A stretch of 64,000 nucleotides of DNA, taken from assembly GCA_964582415.1 (NCBI GenBank), contig CAZOSF010000001.1, positions 1 through 64,000 on the forward strand, in the 5' to 3' direction. Positions 1-8,508 of the stretch are shown here, piece after piece. The notes beneath the pieces were generated by a model, which ran no database searches, had not been told where the DNA came from, and was given only the letters and a program-made list of their open reading frames with translations. Source of the stretch: CAZOSF01 sp964582415. GTDB lineage: Bacteria; Bacteroidota; Bacteroidia; Flavobacteriales; Flavobacteriaceae. Every line of letters starts with the position of its first letter. Position 1 is the stretch's first letter. Made by a program: the position numbers and the translations under genes.

Positions 1-50
1 GCTTCGGAATTGTAAGTGGGAGTAATTATGCTAACAAGTGACTCAGACAT
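1..50 (-). CDS. Glycosyltransferase family 2, N-terminal fragment at window edge
   Basis: Reading the minus strand from an ATG at 50-48 gives MSESLVSIITPTYNSE and then runs off the window. The VSIITPTYN stretch is the usual first beta-strand of GT-A fold family 2 glycosyltransferases, where it opens the nucleotide-sugar site. The start lies one base past the stop codon of the sugar phosphotransferase (52-54), so it would be the next gene of the polysaccharide operon. Only 16 codons are visible, so donor and acceptor cannot be inferred. The call rests on this short motif plus operon context. Confidence 0.6.
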   Translation of the reverse strand, partial: MSESLVSIITPTYNSE

Positions 51-51
51 G

Positions 52-1404
52 TTAATAGGCTTTTTCCTCTCCTCTCAAAGCATTATATACCGTTTGGAAA
101 ACTATTTTGATGTCGAGCAACAACGACCAGTTTTCCATGTAAAAAATATCATATTTCACACGGTTGATAATATGATTATCATCTTCCACTTCCCCGCGAT
201 ACCCGCTTACCTGTGCCAATCCAGTAATTCCAGGCTTGATAAAATGGCGCACCATGAACTTATCAATCCGCTCTGCATACATGTGTGTATGGCTCACCAT
301 ATGGGGCCGGGGACCTACTACGGACATCTCTCCTTTTAAAACGTTGATAAACTGAGGCAATTCATCGATACTCGTTTTTCGAATGATTCTACCCACACGG
401 GTAACCCGAGGATCATTTTTTCGGATTTGATGAAGGTGTGCTTCTGGATTTGGTCGCATGGATCGGAATTTGTAACAATAAAATTCCTGGTAATCTAGCC
501 CATTTCGCTTTTGCTTGAAAAACACGGGTCCGCGAGACTCTAGTTTAATGATCAATCCTAACAAAGGGGTTAACCAAGATAAAATCATAATAATCACGAA
601 CAACGAAAGGGCTACGTCGAAACTGCGTTTGACAAACTTATTGAAGGGTTCGTCAATGGGAATTTTTCGAAGTGATAATATCGGCAGATAGCCATAATAG
701 GTAAAATCTAAACGTTTACTGTAGATTTCTTTATTGTCTGGTAAAAACTTCAGTATTTTCAGATTGTTGTCGGCATAATCGATGAGCTTCGTGATATCTT
801 CGTTGCTCAATTGTGCTACGGAAGAATAAATCTCGTCGATTTTGTTTTCATCCATATAGGCAAGACAATCCTCGATGGACGACTTATTCTTGCTTACATC
901 GAAAGTCTTGGCAAGCACATAGCCATATTCTGGATTTTCTATAAAGAACTTTCGTAACTGATCGGTTTTTTGGTTCAGTCCAATAATAATCACATTACGA
1001 AGGTTTCCTTTTAGAAGCACTCGATACTTTTTCAAGAGGTAATAGATTCCCAGCTTGGCAATCGTGATGTAGATAATTACCTCTGCGCAATAGCGAATCA
1101 CCTCCAACGGCATTACCTCCAACTCGTGGTAGAATCCAAAAAATGCAAATACCAGCAATACAAAGAGAACACCTTGCTTCGCAATTAGCGAAAATATATT
1201 GGTGACACGAGTAAAACGATAGATTTCATAGAAATCGGAGCGCAGTGCTATCACTATCCAGGCAAGGGACACAAAGAGGATATAATTCAGATAGATCAGG
1301 TTTTCCTCGAAAAATCGAAAAGCCAATACGTTGACAATCAGCAAATCGATGATGTAGGAAATCGGTCGTAAAAAACCTGAATATCTACCCCTTTTAAATA
1401 TCAT
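52..1404 (-). CDS. Undecaprenyl-phosphate sugar phosphotransferase (initiating, WcaJ/WbaP-like)
   Basis: This 450-residue membrane protein has the architecture of polyprenyl glycosylphosphotransferases: several hydrophobic segments in the first ~130 residues, a central CoA_binding_3-like Rossmann region (NVIIIGLNQKTDQL), one more hydrophobic segment near residue 270 and a C-terminal catalytic bacterial sugar transferase domain. Family signatures present are the GPVFFKQKR stretch, YKFRSM, SIDELPQ, a conserved MSVVGPRP block and KPGITGLAQV. These enzymes move a hexose-1-phosphate from UDP-sugar to undecaprenyl phosphate at the inner membrane and so start repeat-unit synthesis. It follows the UDP-glucuronate decarboxylase-like gene by 2 bases, which supports one transcript. 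The sugar it transfers cannot be read from sequence; glucose or galactose is usual for this type. Confidence 0.88.
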   Translation of the reverse strand: MIFKRGRYSGFLRPISYIIDLLIVNVLAFRFFEENLIYLNYILFVSLAWIVIALRSDFYEIYRFTRVTNIFSLIAKQGVLFVLLVFAFFGFYHELEVMPLEVIRYCAEVIIYITIAKLGIYYLLKKYRVLLKGNLRNVIIIGLNQKTDQLRKFFIENPEYGYVLAKTFDVSKNKSSIEDCLAYMDENKIDEIYSSVAQLSNEDITKLIDYADNNLKILKFLPDNKEIYSKRLDFTYYGYLPILSLRKIPIDEPFNKFVKRSFDVALSLFVIIMILSWLTPLLGLIIKLESRGPVFFKQKRNGLDYQEFYCYKFRSMRPNPEAHLHQIRKNDPRVTRVGRIIRKTSIDELPQFINVLKGEMSVVGPRPHMVSHTHMYAERIDKFMVRHFIKPGITGLAQVSGYRGEVEDDNHIINRVKYDIFYMENWSLLLDIKIVFQTVYNALRGEEKAY

Positions 1405-1406
1405 AA

Positions 1407-2408
1407 TCAGCGCCTATTGTGGGCGGAAAAATCTTTATGTTCACTCCTGTACAATTCCTCTTTGGTCAATCCCTTAAAGTATTCATAGGTTTTTTTCATG
1501 CCTTCGGCACGCGAAACTTTAGGCTCCCATCCTAATATTTCCTTCGCTCTGGTAATATCTGGTTGCCGTTGCAACGGATCATCTTTTGGGAGTGGTTTAA
1601 ATACAATTTTCTGGTGGGAATCTGTCAATTTAACTATCTCCTTGGCAAAATCCAGAATACTAATCTCATCCGGGTTACCAATATTCACTGGCATAGAATA
1701 GTCGCTCATCAATAATCGGTAGAGGCCTTCAACCTGATCGTCAACATAACAGAAGGAGCGTGTTTGGGACCCATCTCCGAAAACAGTTATGTCCTCCCCG
1801 CGAAGCGCTTGCCCCATGAAGGCGGGAATCACCCTGCCATCATTCAGACGCATTCTAGGGCCATAGGTATTAAAAATTCTAGCGATTCGCGTTTCCAAAC
1901 CATGAAAACGATGGTAGGCCATGGTAATAGACTCTTGGAAGCGTTTTGCTTCATCATATACCCCTCTCGGACCAATGGTATTCACATTTCCATAATAATC
2001 CTCACTTTGTGGATGTACCAGAGGATCTCCGTATACCTCCGAGGTAGAAGCAATTAAAATCCGAGCGTTTTTTTCCTTAGCGAGTCCCAACAGATTATGA
2101 GTTCCCAAAGAACCTACCTTAAGCGTTTGAATTGGAATTTTCAAATAGTCTATTGGGCTAGCTGGTGAAGCGAAGTGAAGGATATAATCTACCTTTCCTG
2201 GCACATGCACGAATTTGGTCACGTCATGATGATAGAATTCAAAGTTCTTTTCCGAAAAAAGATGTTCGATGTTTTTAAGATCCCCCGTAATGAGGTTATC
2301 CATCCCCACCACACAAAAGCCTTCCGACAAAAATCGGTCACATAGGTGAGATCCTAAAAATCCGGCGGCACCGGTAATCAATACTCTTTTTTCAGTGTAC
2401 TTTGTCAT
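1407..2408 (-). CDS. UDP-glucuronate decarboxylase / UDP-xylose synthase-like SDR
   Basis: An extended short-chain dehydrogenase of 333 residues. The NAD-binding glycine motif GAAGFLGSH is at 13-21, the TSEVYGDP block at about 122-129, and the catalytic pair Y151/K155 lies in YDEAKR. The GPR triplet before YDEAKR and the [10 protein letters not shown] block are typical of UDP-glucuronate decarboxylases (UXS), which convert UDP-GlcA to UDP-xylose. The gene overlaps the end of ugd by 4 bases (ATGA arrangement), and Ugd makes the UXS substrate, so the pair forms a two-step UDP-Glc to UDP-Xyl route. A related NDP-sugar 4-epimerase or an enzyme stopping at UDP-4-keto-pentose cannot be fully excluded from sequence. 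Confidence 0.82.
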   Translation of the reverse strand: MTKYTEKRVLITGAAGFLGSHLCDRFLSEGFCVVGMDNLITGDLKNIEHLFSEKNFEFYHHDVTKFVHVPGKVDYILHFASPASPIDYLKIPIQTLKVGSLGTHNLLGLAKEKNARILIASTSEVYGDPLVHPQSEDYYGNVNTIGPRGVYDEAKRFQESITMAYHRFHGLETRIARIFNTYGPRMRLNDGRVIPAFMGQALRGEDITVFGDGSQTRSFCYVDDQVEGLYRLLMSDYSMPVNIGNPDEISILDFAKEIVKLTDSHQKIVFKPLPKDDPLQRQPDITRAKEILGWEPKVSRAEGMKKTYEYFKGLTKEELYRSEHKDFSAHNRR

Positions 2409-3718
2409 ACTCCAACTTTATTTCTGCCAATGGAAACGTAGGTGAATCCTTCCGATGCCATATCTTCTGTCTTGTAAAGGTTCCTTCCGTCGAAAATTAT
2501 CGGTTTGTTCAGCAACTGTTTTACCTTCTGGAAATCAGGAGAGCGGAAAATGCTCCATTCCGTACAGATTACCAAAGCATCCGCATTTTCCAAAGGTTCA
2601 TACATATGATTTGCATAGGATATGGCATTTCCAAAGCGTTTGCGGATATTAGGCATGGCTTCAGGATCGAAAACCGTTATACTGGCATCGTTATCCAACA
2701 ATGCATTCATCACATCAATGGATGGGGCTTCTCGGATATCGTCGGTTTCAGGTTTAAAGGCGAGTCCCCATATGGCAATCTTCTTCCCTTTCAAATCGCC
2801 TTTGAAATGCTCGAGTATTTTTGGCACCTGAATGGTCTTTTGACGGTGATTAATATCAATCACCGCTGAAAGTATTTTAAAGTCATATTGCACATCCTTA
2901 CCAGCTTTCTGAAGCGCTTTCACATCTTTTGGAAAACAGGATCCGCCATAGCCAATCCCAGGAAACAAAAATCGTTTCCCTATTCTGGAATCGGTGCCCA
3001 TACCCACGCGCACTTTATCTACATCGGCACCTACTAACTCACAATAGTTGGCAATTTCATTCATAAAGGTAATCTTGGTAGCCAAGAAGGAGTTCGCGGC
3101 ATATTTGGTAAGTTCTGCCGATTTCTCGTCCATGATGATGATGGGATTCCCTGAGCGAACGAAGGGATCGTAGAGTTTTTTCATGAGGGCAGTAGCCCTA
3201 TCACTGCTTGATCCCACCACAATTCTTTCTGGCTTCAGGAAATCGTCTACGGCGAATCCTTCCCTTAAGAACTCCGGATTCGATACTACATCAAATTCAC
3301 ATTTTGCGTTTTTGGCAATCACATCTGTTACTTTTTCAGCAGTTCCCACAGGAACGGTGCTTTTATCTACAATGACCTTATAGCTTTCCATTTGTTTTCC
3401 GATTTCTTCGGAAACGTTCAATACATAAGAAAGATCAGCAGATCCGTCCTCATCTTCGGGTGTTGGCAGGGCTAAAAAGACGATATCTCCATGATCCAAC
3501 CCCTCTTTTAAAGATGTGGTAAAACGCAAACGGTTGGCTTTGATATTTCTCTCAAAAAGAACATCTAAATGCGGTTCATAGATGGGCACTTCCCCACTGC
3601 GCATTTTTTCTACTTTTTCCTTGTCGATATCTACACAGATAACTTCATTCCCGGTTTCTGCCAAACAAGTTCCTGTTACCAATCCAACATATCCGGTGCC
3701 AATAACTGAAATCTTCAT
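2405..3718 (-). CDS. ugd: UDP-glucose 6-dehydrogenase
   Basis: This 437-residue cytosolic enzyme oxidises UDP-glucose to UDP-glucuronate using two NAD+. The N-terminal Rossmann motif [10 protein letters not shown] covers residues 7-16, the catalytic cysteine is C261 in [10 protein letters not shown], and the family blocks STVPVGT (120-126) and NPEFLREG (148-155) are intact. The C-terminal UDP-binding domain holds [11 protein letters not shown]. Length and order are normal for the family. It is the first gene after a promoter-like TATTTTTG on the minus strand at 3752-3745 and overlaps the downstream decarboxylase by 4 bases. The product can be used directly as a uronic acid donor or passed on to UDP-xylose. 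Confidence 0.96.
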   Translation of the reverse strand: MKISVIGTGYVGLVTGTCLAETGNEVICVDIDKEKVEKMRSGEVPIYEPHLDVLFERNIKANRLRFTTSLKEGLDHGDIVFLALPTPEDEDGSADLSYVLNVSEEIGKQMESYKVIVDKSTVPVGTAEKVTDVIAKNAKCEFDVVSNPEFLREGFAVDDFLKPERIVVGSSSDRATALMKKLYDPFVRSGNPIIIMDEKSAELTKYAANSFLATKITFMNEIANYCELVGADVDKVRVGMGTDSRIGKRFLFPGIGYGGSCFPKDVKALQKAGKDVQYDFKILSAVIDINHRQKTIQVPKILEHFKGDLKGKKIAIWGLAFKPETDDIREAPSIDVMNALLDNDASITVFDPEAMPNIRKRFGNAISYANHMYEPLENADALVICTEWSIFRSPDFQKVKQLLNKPIIFDGRNLYKTEDMASEGFTYVSIGRNKVGV

Positions 3719-3744
3719 AGTTTTCTAAGTCCTAAAATTCGCGG

Positions 3745-3752
3745 CAAAAATA
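3745..3752 (-). promoter_or_regulatory. Bacteroidota -7 promoter element upstream of ugd
   Basis: The minus strand reads TATTTTTG, matching the Bacteroidota primary-sigma -7 consensus TAnnTTTG, 26 bases upstream of the ugd start codon. No clear -33 TTG was confirmed. It would let the sugar-nucleotide genes be transcribed separately from the genes upstream. Confidence 0.5.
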
Positions 3753-3768
3753 CGATTTGCCTAGGGAA

Positions 3769-4992
3769 TTACCTCCCGCTTTCCTGTTTTTCCAAAACGG
3801 TCTCATTGTTTATCAATAACATCAAAAGAACAAAGCCTACATAATAGGCCCCTATCTGTCGGTGAAACATATTTTCCACTCCCAAAAACAAACAAAGGGC
3901 CAGGAGTAATGCCGTAGGATAAAACCGTTTCCTGTTTTTTATAAACAATAGTACAATCCCCAAAACAAAACATAGCAAAACCAATGCCCCTGATGCTACG
4001 TATAAGTCTAAGAATTGATTATGGATGTTGTATTTCTGAGTGAGAAACCAGTCTCTTTTTTTACCGAATTCGATGGTTGTATCGTAACACGCCATCATTA
4101 AATCATTCGTTTCAGTAAAGCCCAATCCCTCGATAGGCACCTCCTCCTTTTGGGCCAACTGCCATGCGCAATCCCAAATAACTGCCCTGGGCTCCAATGC
4201 TAGGGTGTTGGCCACCAATCCCTCTTTCTGGTGGTCGTTATTGTTATAAAAAAACTGTTTCCTGAGATCGTTATTGAACACGAAAATCAAGGATACGGCA
4301 AGCACTAAAAACCCAGCGAAAAAAAGCACTTGTGGCCCTCGCTTCTTGCTGTAAAACAAACTTAAAATAAAGATAGCCACCAGTGTGATAATTGCTATCC
4401 GGGAAACAATCAACAATATAAATAGAACATTCAACACAATGTTCCCTAAATAATATTTGTTTGCGGGGTCATACTCTCGTTTAAGCAATTGATAGGAGGC
4501 AAGAATACTCAGCACACTCAATAGGCCTAAATAAATTCTATCGATTAATAGGGCTTCAATAATTCCTCCTGTTTCCAAAAAATTAAAGACTGCCCCTTGA
4601 TGAATCATTATGGGTAACTTAACAATGGAGTATATGATGGCCGCCAAGGAGGAAAATACGATGGCTTGATTTAGTTGTTTGCTACTCTGAACGGGCAGGT
4701 AAAGGAGCACCAACCCTCCAACTAAAAGTATTTTTTTAAGTATTACCCAATCTTGTTCCCACCGAGAATGAATCAAGGTTTGAAGAATTACTGCAATAAA
4801 AAACAACAACCAGACGATCGTCGATGTCCTTCTGAACTTTTGTAGATCTTGTTTCTTTACCACAAAAGGAAAAGCCACTCCTAAAACAATCAATAATATA
4901 TTAGGAAGTGCCCTAAAATGATCATCGAAAGGAATAGTAAAATAGAGCAGTAGGAAGAGATAGGGGTATATGGAAGCTAAAAGGACCTGCAA
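3769..4992 (-). CDS. O-antigen ligase/polymerase family membrane protein (first of three)
   Basis: A 407-residue protein made almost entirely of hydrophobic helices, with one larger periplasmic loop (about residues 240-330) followed by the motif YNIHNQFLDLYVASG. An HN(Q/G) before a helix is the signature of the Wzy_C / O-antigen ligase superfamily, whose members polymerise undecaprenyl-linked repeat units or ligate glycans to a carrier in the periplasm. The annotated start is a TTG; there is no in-frame ATG nearby that would keep the first helix, so the true start is uncertain. It lies between a GT4 glycosyltransferase upstream and ugd downstream. Whether it is a Wzy polymerase or a ligase cannot be told from sequence. 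Confidence 0.8.
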   Translation of the reverse strand: MQVLLASIYPYLFLLLYFTIPFDDHFRALPNILLIVLGVAFPFVVKKQDLQKFRRTSTIVWLLFFIAVILQTLIHSRWEQDWVILKKILLVGGLVLLYLPVQSSKQLNQAIVFSSLAAIIYSIVKLPIMIHQGAVFNFLETGGIIEALLIDRIYLGLLSVLSILASYQLLKREYDPANKYYLGNIVLNVLFILLIVSRIAIITLVAIFILSLFYSKKRGPQVLFFAGFLVLAVSLIFVFNNDLRKQFFYNNNDHQKEGLVANTLALEPRAVIWDCAWQLAQKEEVPIEGLGFTETNDLMMACYDTTIEFGKKRDWFLTQKYNIHNQFLDLYVASGALVLLCFVLGIVLLFIKNRKRFYPTALLLALCLFLGVENMFHRQIGAYYVGFVLLMLLINNETVLEKQESGR

Positions 4993-5050
4993 GTGCTAAA
5001 TTTAGATAGTGAAAGATATGAAAATTCGGGCATATGCTATTGCTTCAAGT

Positions 5051-6154
5051 TCATTTCCTTTGGTTGTTCTCCTCTAAAGCTTTCAGCATTATAGACGCCG
5101 ATTCTTCCCATCGATATCGCTCCTCAATCTTCTTTTTTACAAGTTCAGCATCCTCCGTATTTCCTCGCAAAACATCCATAATGGCATTTTCTAATGCATC
5201 CTGATTCTGAGGATCGATATGATGTTGGAAAAATTGAAAGTCTTCCATTGCCGTGGCATTGGAGCAAATCACAGGCGTACCGACCATTGCTGCTTCCAGG
5301 GGGGGAATTCCAAAACCTTCCGCCAAGGAGGGATACACAAATGCTACTGCATTAGCATAAAATTGCTGTAAGTCTTTCCCAGAAATACCTGGGAATTGGT
5401 AAACTTTCTCCTTTATGCTCTCGGGTTGTTGTTCGAGATATGCATCCAGTTCGGGATAGGGCAAATCGTTGGCTCCAATAAAAACCAATGAATATCCCTG
5501 GGAATGAAGTTCTAGGTTGAAGAAGGCTTTAGCCAAAGCCAAATGGTTTTTTCGCGGTTCCACCCTGCTTACATAGAGCAGGTAGTTGTTGATTCCATAT
5601 CGTTTATTAATGTACTCTATATCCCTTTCAAAAATTGGCTTCTTTACCGCATTTGGTGTCACATAAACCTTATTTGAAGGTAATTTGAAATGCTGAATTA
5701 CTTTTTCCTTTGAATAATCAGAGACCGTTAATACAAAAGACGATTGCTTTGCCGATCGCTTAAATAATTTTCCGTTGATAAATCGATATTTCCATGGGAA
5801 ATAGTTTTTGAAGCGGTTTTCCAAAAATAAAATATCATGCGTGGTGACGAAATAATGACAAGCCCGAATTGGCGGAGCAATGTATTGAAAGTGGGCATAA
5901 TCGATTTTATACTTTCTAAGCACCCTCGGAAATTCAAACAGCAGTCGCTGATACTTGTTTGAGGAGGTAAGAGCGATAAAATGTACATTTTGATGCTTCC
6001 CAAAGGTCATTTCCAGGGTGGCAACATTTTTAGCAAAAAAGAAAAACTCCCAAGTAGGTCGCATTCGAATCGCTTCCAAATAAATCCCTTCCAAGTAGGT
6101 TCTGGATCCTTGGAATTTTTCGTCAAAAACATGAGCATCTACACCTATTTTCAT
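5051..6154 (-). CDS. Glycosyltransferase family 4 (GT-B)
   Basis: A 367-residue GT-B enzyme. The C-terminal half has the Glycos_transf_1 signature: LYVSRVEPRKNH (donor-binding loop), a Rossmann strand SLVFIGAND, then YPSLAEGFGIPPLEAAMVGTPVI, where the EGFG..PLEA glutamates contact the nucleotide sugar. Its ATG overlaps the stop of the preceding membrane protein in an ATGA arrangement (6151-6154), indicating translational coupling. It would add one sugar of the repeat unit at the cytoplasmic face of the inner membrane. Donor and linkage are not predictable. GT4 members that add mannose, rhamnose or glucose are common in such loci. Confidence 0.88.
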   Translation of the reverse strand: MKIGVDAHVFDEKFQGSRTYLEGIYLEAIRMRPTWEFFFFAKNVATLEMTFGKHQNVHFIALTSSNKYQRLLFEFPRVLRKYKIDYAHFQYIAPPIRACHYFVTTHDILFLENRFKNYFPWKYRFINGKLFKRSAKQSSFVLTVSDYSKEKVIQHFKLPSNKVYVTPNAVKKPIFERDIEYINKRYGINNYLLYVSRVEPRKNHLALAKAFFNLELHSQGYSLVFIGANDLPYPELDAYLEQQPESIKEKVYQFPGISGKDLQQFYANAVAFVYPSLAEGFGIPPLEAAMVGTPVICSNATAMEDFQFFQHHIDPQNQDALENAIMDVLRGNTEDAELVKKKIEERYRWEESASIMLKALEENNQRK

Positions 6155-7377
6155 CCTTCCTCGGTTCTTTTTTTTCTAAAGGGATACATAGAAACCAGCA
6201 TCCCGAAAATAATCAAGAAGTGAAACATTCCCCTTTGTCTCCAGATATAGGTTTCGGTAAAAAAGATAAAGGTGATGATCAAAAACACAAATAGTAGGAA
6301 CGGATCTCGGTGTTTTAGATAAAGGCGGAGAAGCACCCATAGCAAGGCGATCAGGAGGAAGAATCCTATGATTCCCAATTCGGCAAAGGTTTGAATGTAC
6401 TGGTTGTGGAAATTATACTCGTTATAACCACAGTATAAAAAATAATCGTCCTGCTTTTTTGCAATTTCTTCCTGGACGGCATTAATGCCGAATCCTGTTA
6501 ACCAACGTTGCTGTTCCTGCATCAATTCAAAAAAAACCCTTGCCTGAAACACCCTGAAACTCGTCCCAGTCCAAATGTAAACGTCGGTAAACCCTTCACA
6601 AGTTAAAGCTTCATGTATATCTGAACCAATTTCAGCCTTCCATCGATTTTTTATAGGTCCAATAAATAGGGAAGTGCCAACAACAACTCCCATAACGCCC
6701 ACGATCAACCATCGTTTGATGGACCTTCCCTTACCCAGAAGAAATCCCAATACTATACAGACCGCAGTTATTGCTATCACATTTTTGGAAGCCAGCAAAA
6801 AAAGAAATAATCCCAAAGCGCATAGGGTCAGGATACTTGTCATATTCCTTTGCTTATAAAAAAGCACATAGAGCAAGCTTAAGGACGTCATTACCGAAAT
6901 GTAGATTGCGTTGAGGTTGAACAGGTCCACCAAAGAATGATAGGTGAATGCCCATGTACCACTTCCTTCCCAATAACGAAAGGCTGCTCTAGCAATCAAA
7001 ACCATACCAAACAGGGCCATCCAATACGCAAATAAGCTAAGCGCCTTGTTAAACTGTTCCTTTTTGATTGTGGGCATCATCCAAAACGCGAGGGGAATAA
7101 GCAGAAAGGGAAGCTGCCGTTCCAATCCTCGAATGGATTTATGTATATCTACAGACCAACTAATCGAAAGTACCATCAATAAAAAAAGAGCAGCGGGAAT
7201 AATATACCCAAATCGCAGTACTTTGGGACGATACAGAGCATGTATCAATGATACCGCTAAGAGAATAATCAAAGTGATAGAACTGTATGCATATCGAAAA
7301 GGAATGCTCATCAATACCAGTGCCAGTAGGTATGCATAGGTGCTTTCCGCGAATGCGATGCTTTTAATGCGATTCAT
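6151..7377 (-). CDS. O-antigen ligase/polymerase family membrane protein (second of three)
   Basis: This polytopic membrane protein (408 residues from the ATG at 7377; an upstream in-frame TTG at 7389 is less likely) contains around ten hydrophobic segments, a large periplasmic loop, and then the Wzy_C hallmark YNEYNFHNQYIQTFAELGIIGF, which here falls at about residues 325-345. That HNQ...E.GIIG pattern is strongest of the three paralogues. Its start overlaps the end of the upstream DUF1972 glycosyltransferase by 14 bases and its stop overlaps the next GT4 start, so the three are translated as a unit. Best guess is Wzy polymerase or WaaL-type ligase. Confidence 0.83.
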   Translation of the reverse strand: MNRIKSIAFAESTYAYLLALVLMSIPFRYAYSSITLIILLAVSLIHALYRPKVLRFGYIIPAALFLLMVLSISWSVDIHKSIRGLERQLPFLLIPLAFWMMPTIKKEQFNKALSLFAYWMALFGMVLIARAAFRYWEGSGTWAFTYHSLVDLFNLNAIYISVMTSLSLLYVLFYKQRNMTSILTLCALGLFLFLLASKNVIAITAVCIVLGFLLGKGRSIKRWLIVGVMGVVVGTSLFIGPIKNRWKAEIGSDIHEALTCEGFTDVYIWTGTSFRVFQARVFFELMQEQQRWLTGFGINAVQEEIAKKQDDYFLYCGYNEYNFHNQYIQTFAELGIIGFFLLIALLWVLLRLYLKHRDPFLLFVFLIITFIFFTETYIWRQRGMFHFLIIFGMLVSMYPFRKKRTEEG

Positions 7378-8464
7378 TGATTTTTTCAAAGAAATCCAAG
7401 TACAGATAATTGATACGTTCCCAAGAATATAGTTGCTCTATTTTGTCCTTGTTTTTTTTCAAGAAATGGGAATATTGATTTTTATCTACTATGGTGTTTA
7501 GGATTTGTGCCACCTCTTCGCTGGTTTCAAAATAGAAGGCCTCGTCTTCTAAGACGTTACCATTGAATTCGTTTCTGTGTGCGGCGATAAGGGCGTTACT
7601 TGCCATAGCTTCCAGCAGTGAAGGGTTGGTGCCGCCTACACTATGCCCGTGAAAATACAAACGGGAATAGTATCGAAGGTTATTCAGCACCTCAATATTA
7701 TAAATACCCCCCAAAAATCGAATGTGCGATACCCCTTTGTATTTTTCCACCAGATAGTTTCCAAAGTCATTAACGTTCTGTTTTCCAACAACCAAAAAAG
7801 GAGTTTTTAGCTTCGATGCCACCACCCCATCCAAAATAGTTTCAATATTATTCTCCGGTTCCATACGGGCAATGAGCATATTGTAATTGCCTTGGGTCAC
7901 GCTATGTTCTTTCAAAACAGTAGCATCGGGCGTTGTATACAAATCGGCACCATAAGCGATAAACTCCGACTCGCGGTTATAGGTTTTCTTCAAATAATTC
8001 TGAATCCCGATGGAATCTGCAATAAGATAGTCACTGCTTTTAACGGCCCATTTTTCGGCAACTTTCAAAAAGGACTGAACATACTTGTTAAACTTCGTGC
8101 GTTTCCATTCCAAACCATCCATATTGGTAACGATAATCGGCTTCTTCGGAAGAAGCCAATACCATACCGAACTACTGGTATACCCCAGCTGCAATAAAAT
8201 GTCGAAATCGCGTTTTCGGGCGTCGCGGATACAATTCAAATCGTAGAAAAACTGTCCCACGGTACCCATTTTGTTTTCAGGGTCTTTACAATGGATTAAT
8301 CGAACCCCATTGAAAGTACTTTCCTGAAACGGATGATTACTAGAACTATAAACCCAGACATCGTGCCCTTTCTCCACCAAATAAACAGCAAAGTACTCAC
8401 AAAATTGTTCAAATCCGCCGTAATAATTGGGAATGCCTCTAGTGCCTAAAATTCCGATTCGCAT
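7364..8464 (-). CDS. DUF1972-type glycosyltransferase (rhamnosyltransferase-like, GT4)
   Basis: From the ATG at 8464 the protein has 366 residues and opens MRIGILGTRGIPNYYGGFEQ, the diagnostic start of the DUF1972 domain found at the N-terminus of a group of GT4 glycosyltransferases, several of which are annotated as rhamnosyltransferases. The C-terminal half carries the donor-site block GHSVGGTNPSLLEAMASN. An alternative TTG start at 8476 would add four residues but is less likely. A promoter-like TATATTTG lies about 20 bases upstream. With a complete dTDP-rhamnose pathway in the same locus, rhamnose is a plausible donor, but this is inference from context and family, not from residues. Confidence 0.83.
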   Translation of the reverse strand: MRIGILGTRGIPNYYGGFEQFCEYFAVYLVEKGHDVWVYSSSNHPFQESTFNGVRLIHCKDPENKMGTVGQFFYDLNCIRDARKRDFDILLQLGYTSSSVWYWLLPKKPIIVTNMDGLEWKRTKFNKYVQSFLKVAEKWAVKSSDYLIADSIGIQNYLKKTYNRESEFIAYGADLYTTPDATVLKEHSVTQGNYNMLIARMEPENNIETILDGVVASKLKTPFLVVGKQNVNDFGNYLVEKYKGVSHIRFLGGIYNIEVLNNLRYYSRLYFHGHSVGGTNPSLLEAMASNALIAAHRNEFNGNVLEDEAFYFETSEEVAQILNTIVDKNQYSHFLKKNKDKIEQLYSWERINYLYLDFFEKINESH

Positions 8465-8484
8465 CAAACAATACAATTAGATAG

Positions 8485-8492
8485 CAAATATA
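8485..8492 (-). promoter_or_regulatory. Bacteroidota -7 promoter element within the polysaccharide locus
   Basis: The minus strand reads TATATTTG 21 bases upstream of the ATG of the DUF1972 glycosyltransferase. It matches TAnnTTTG and lies in the 44-base spacer after the third polymerase-like gene, suggesting an internal promoter in the locus. Confidence 0.45.
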
Positions 8493-8508
8493 CCATCATT
8501 TAATGGGT

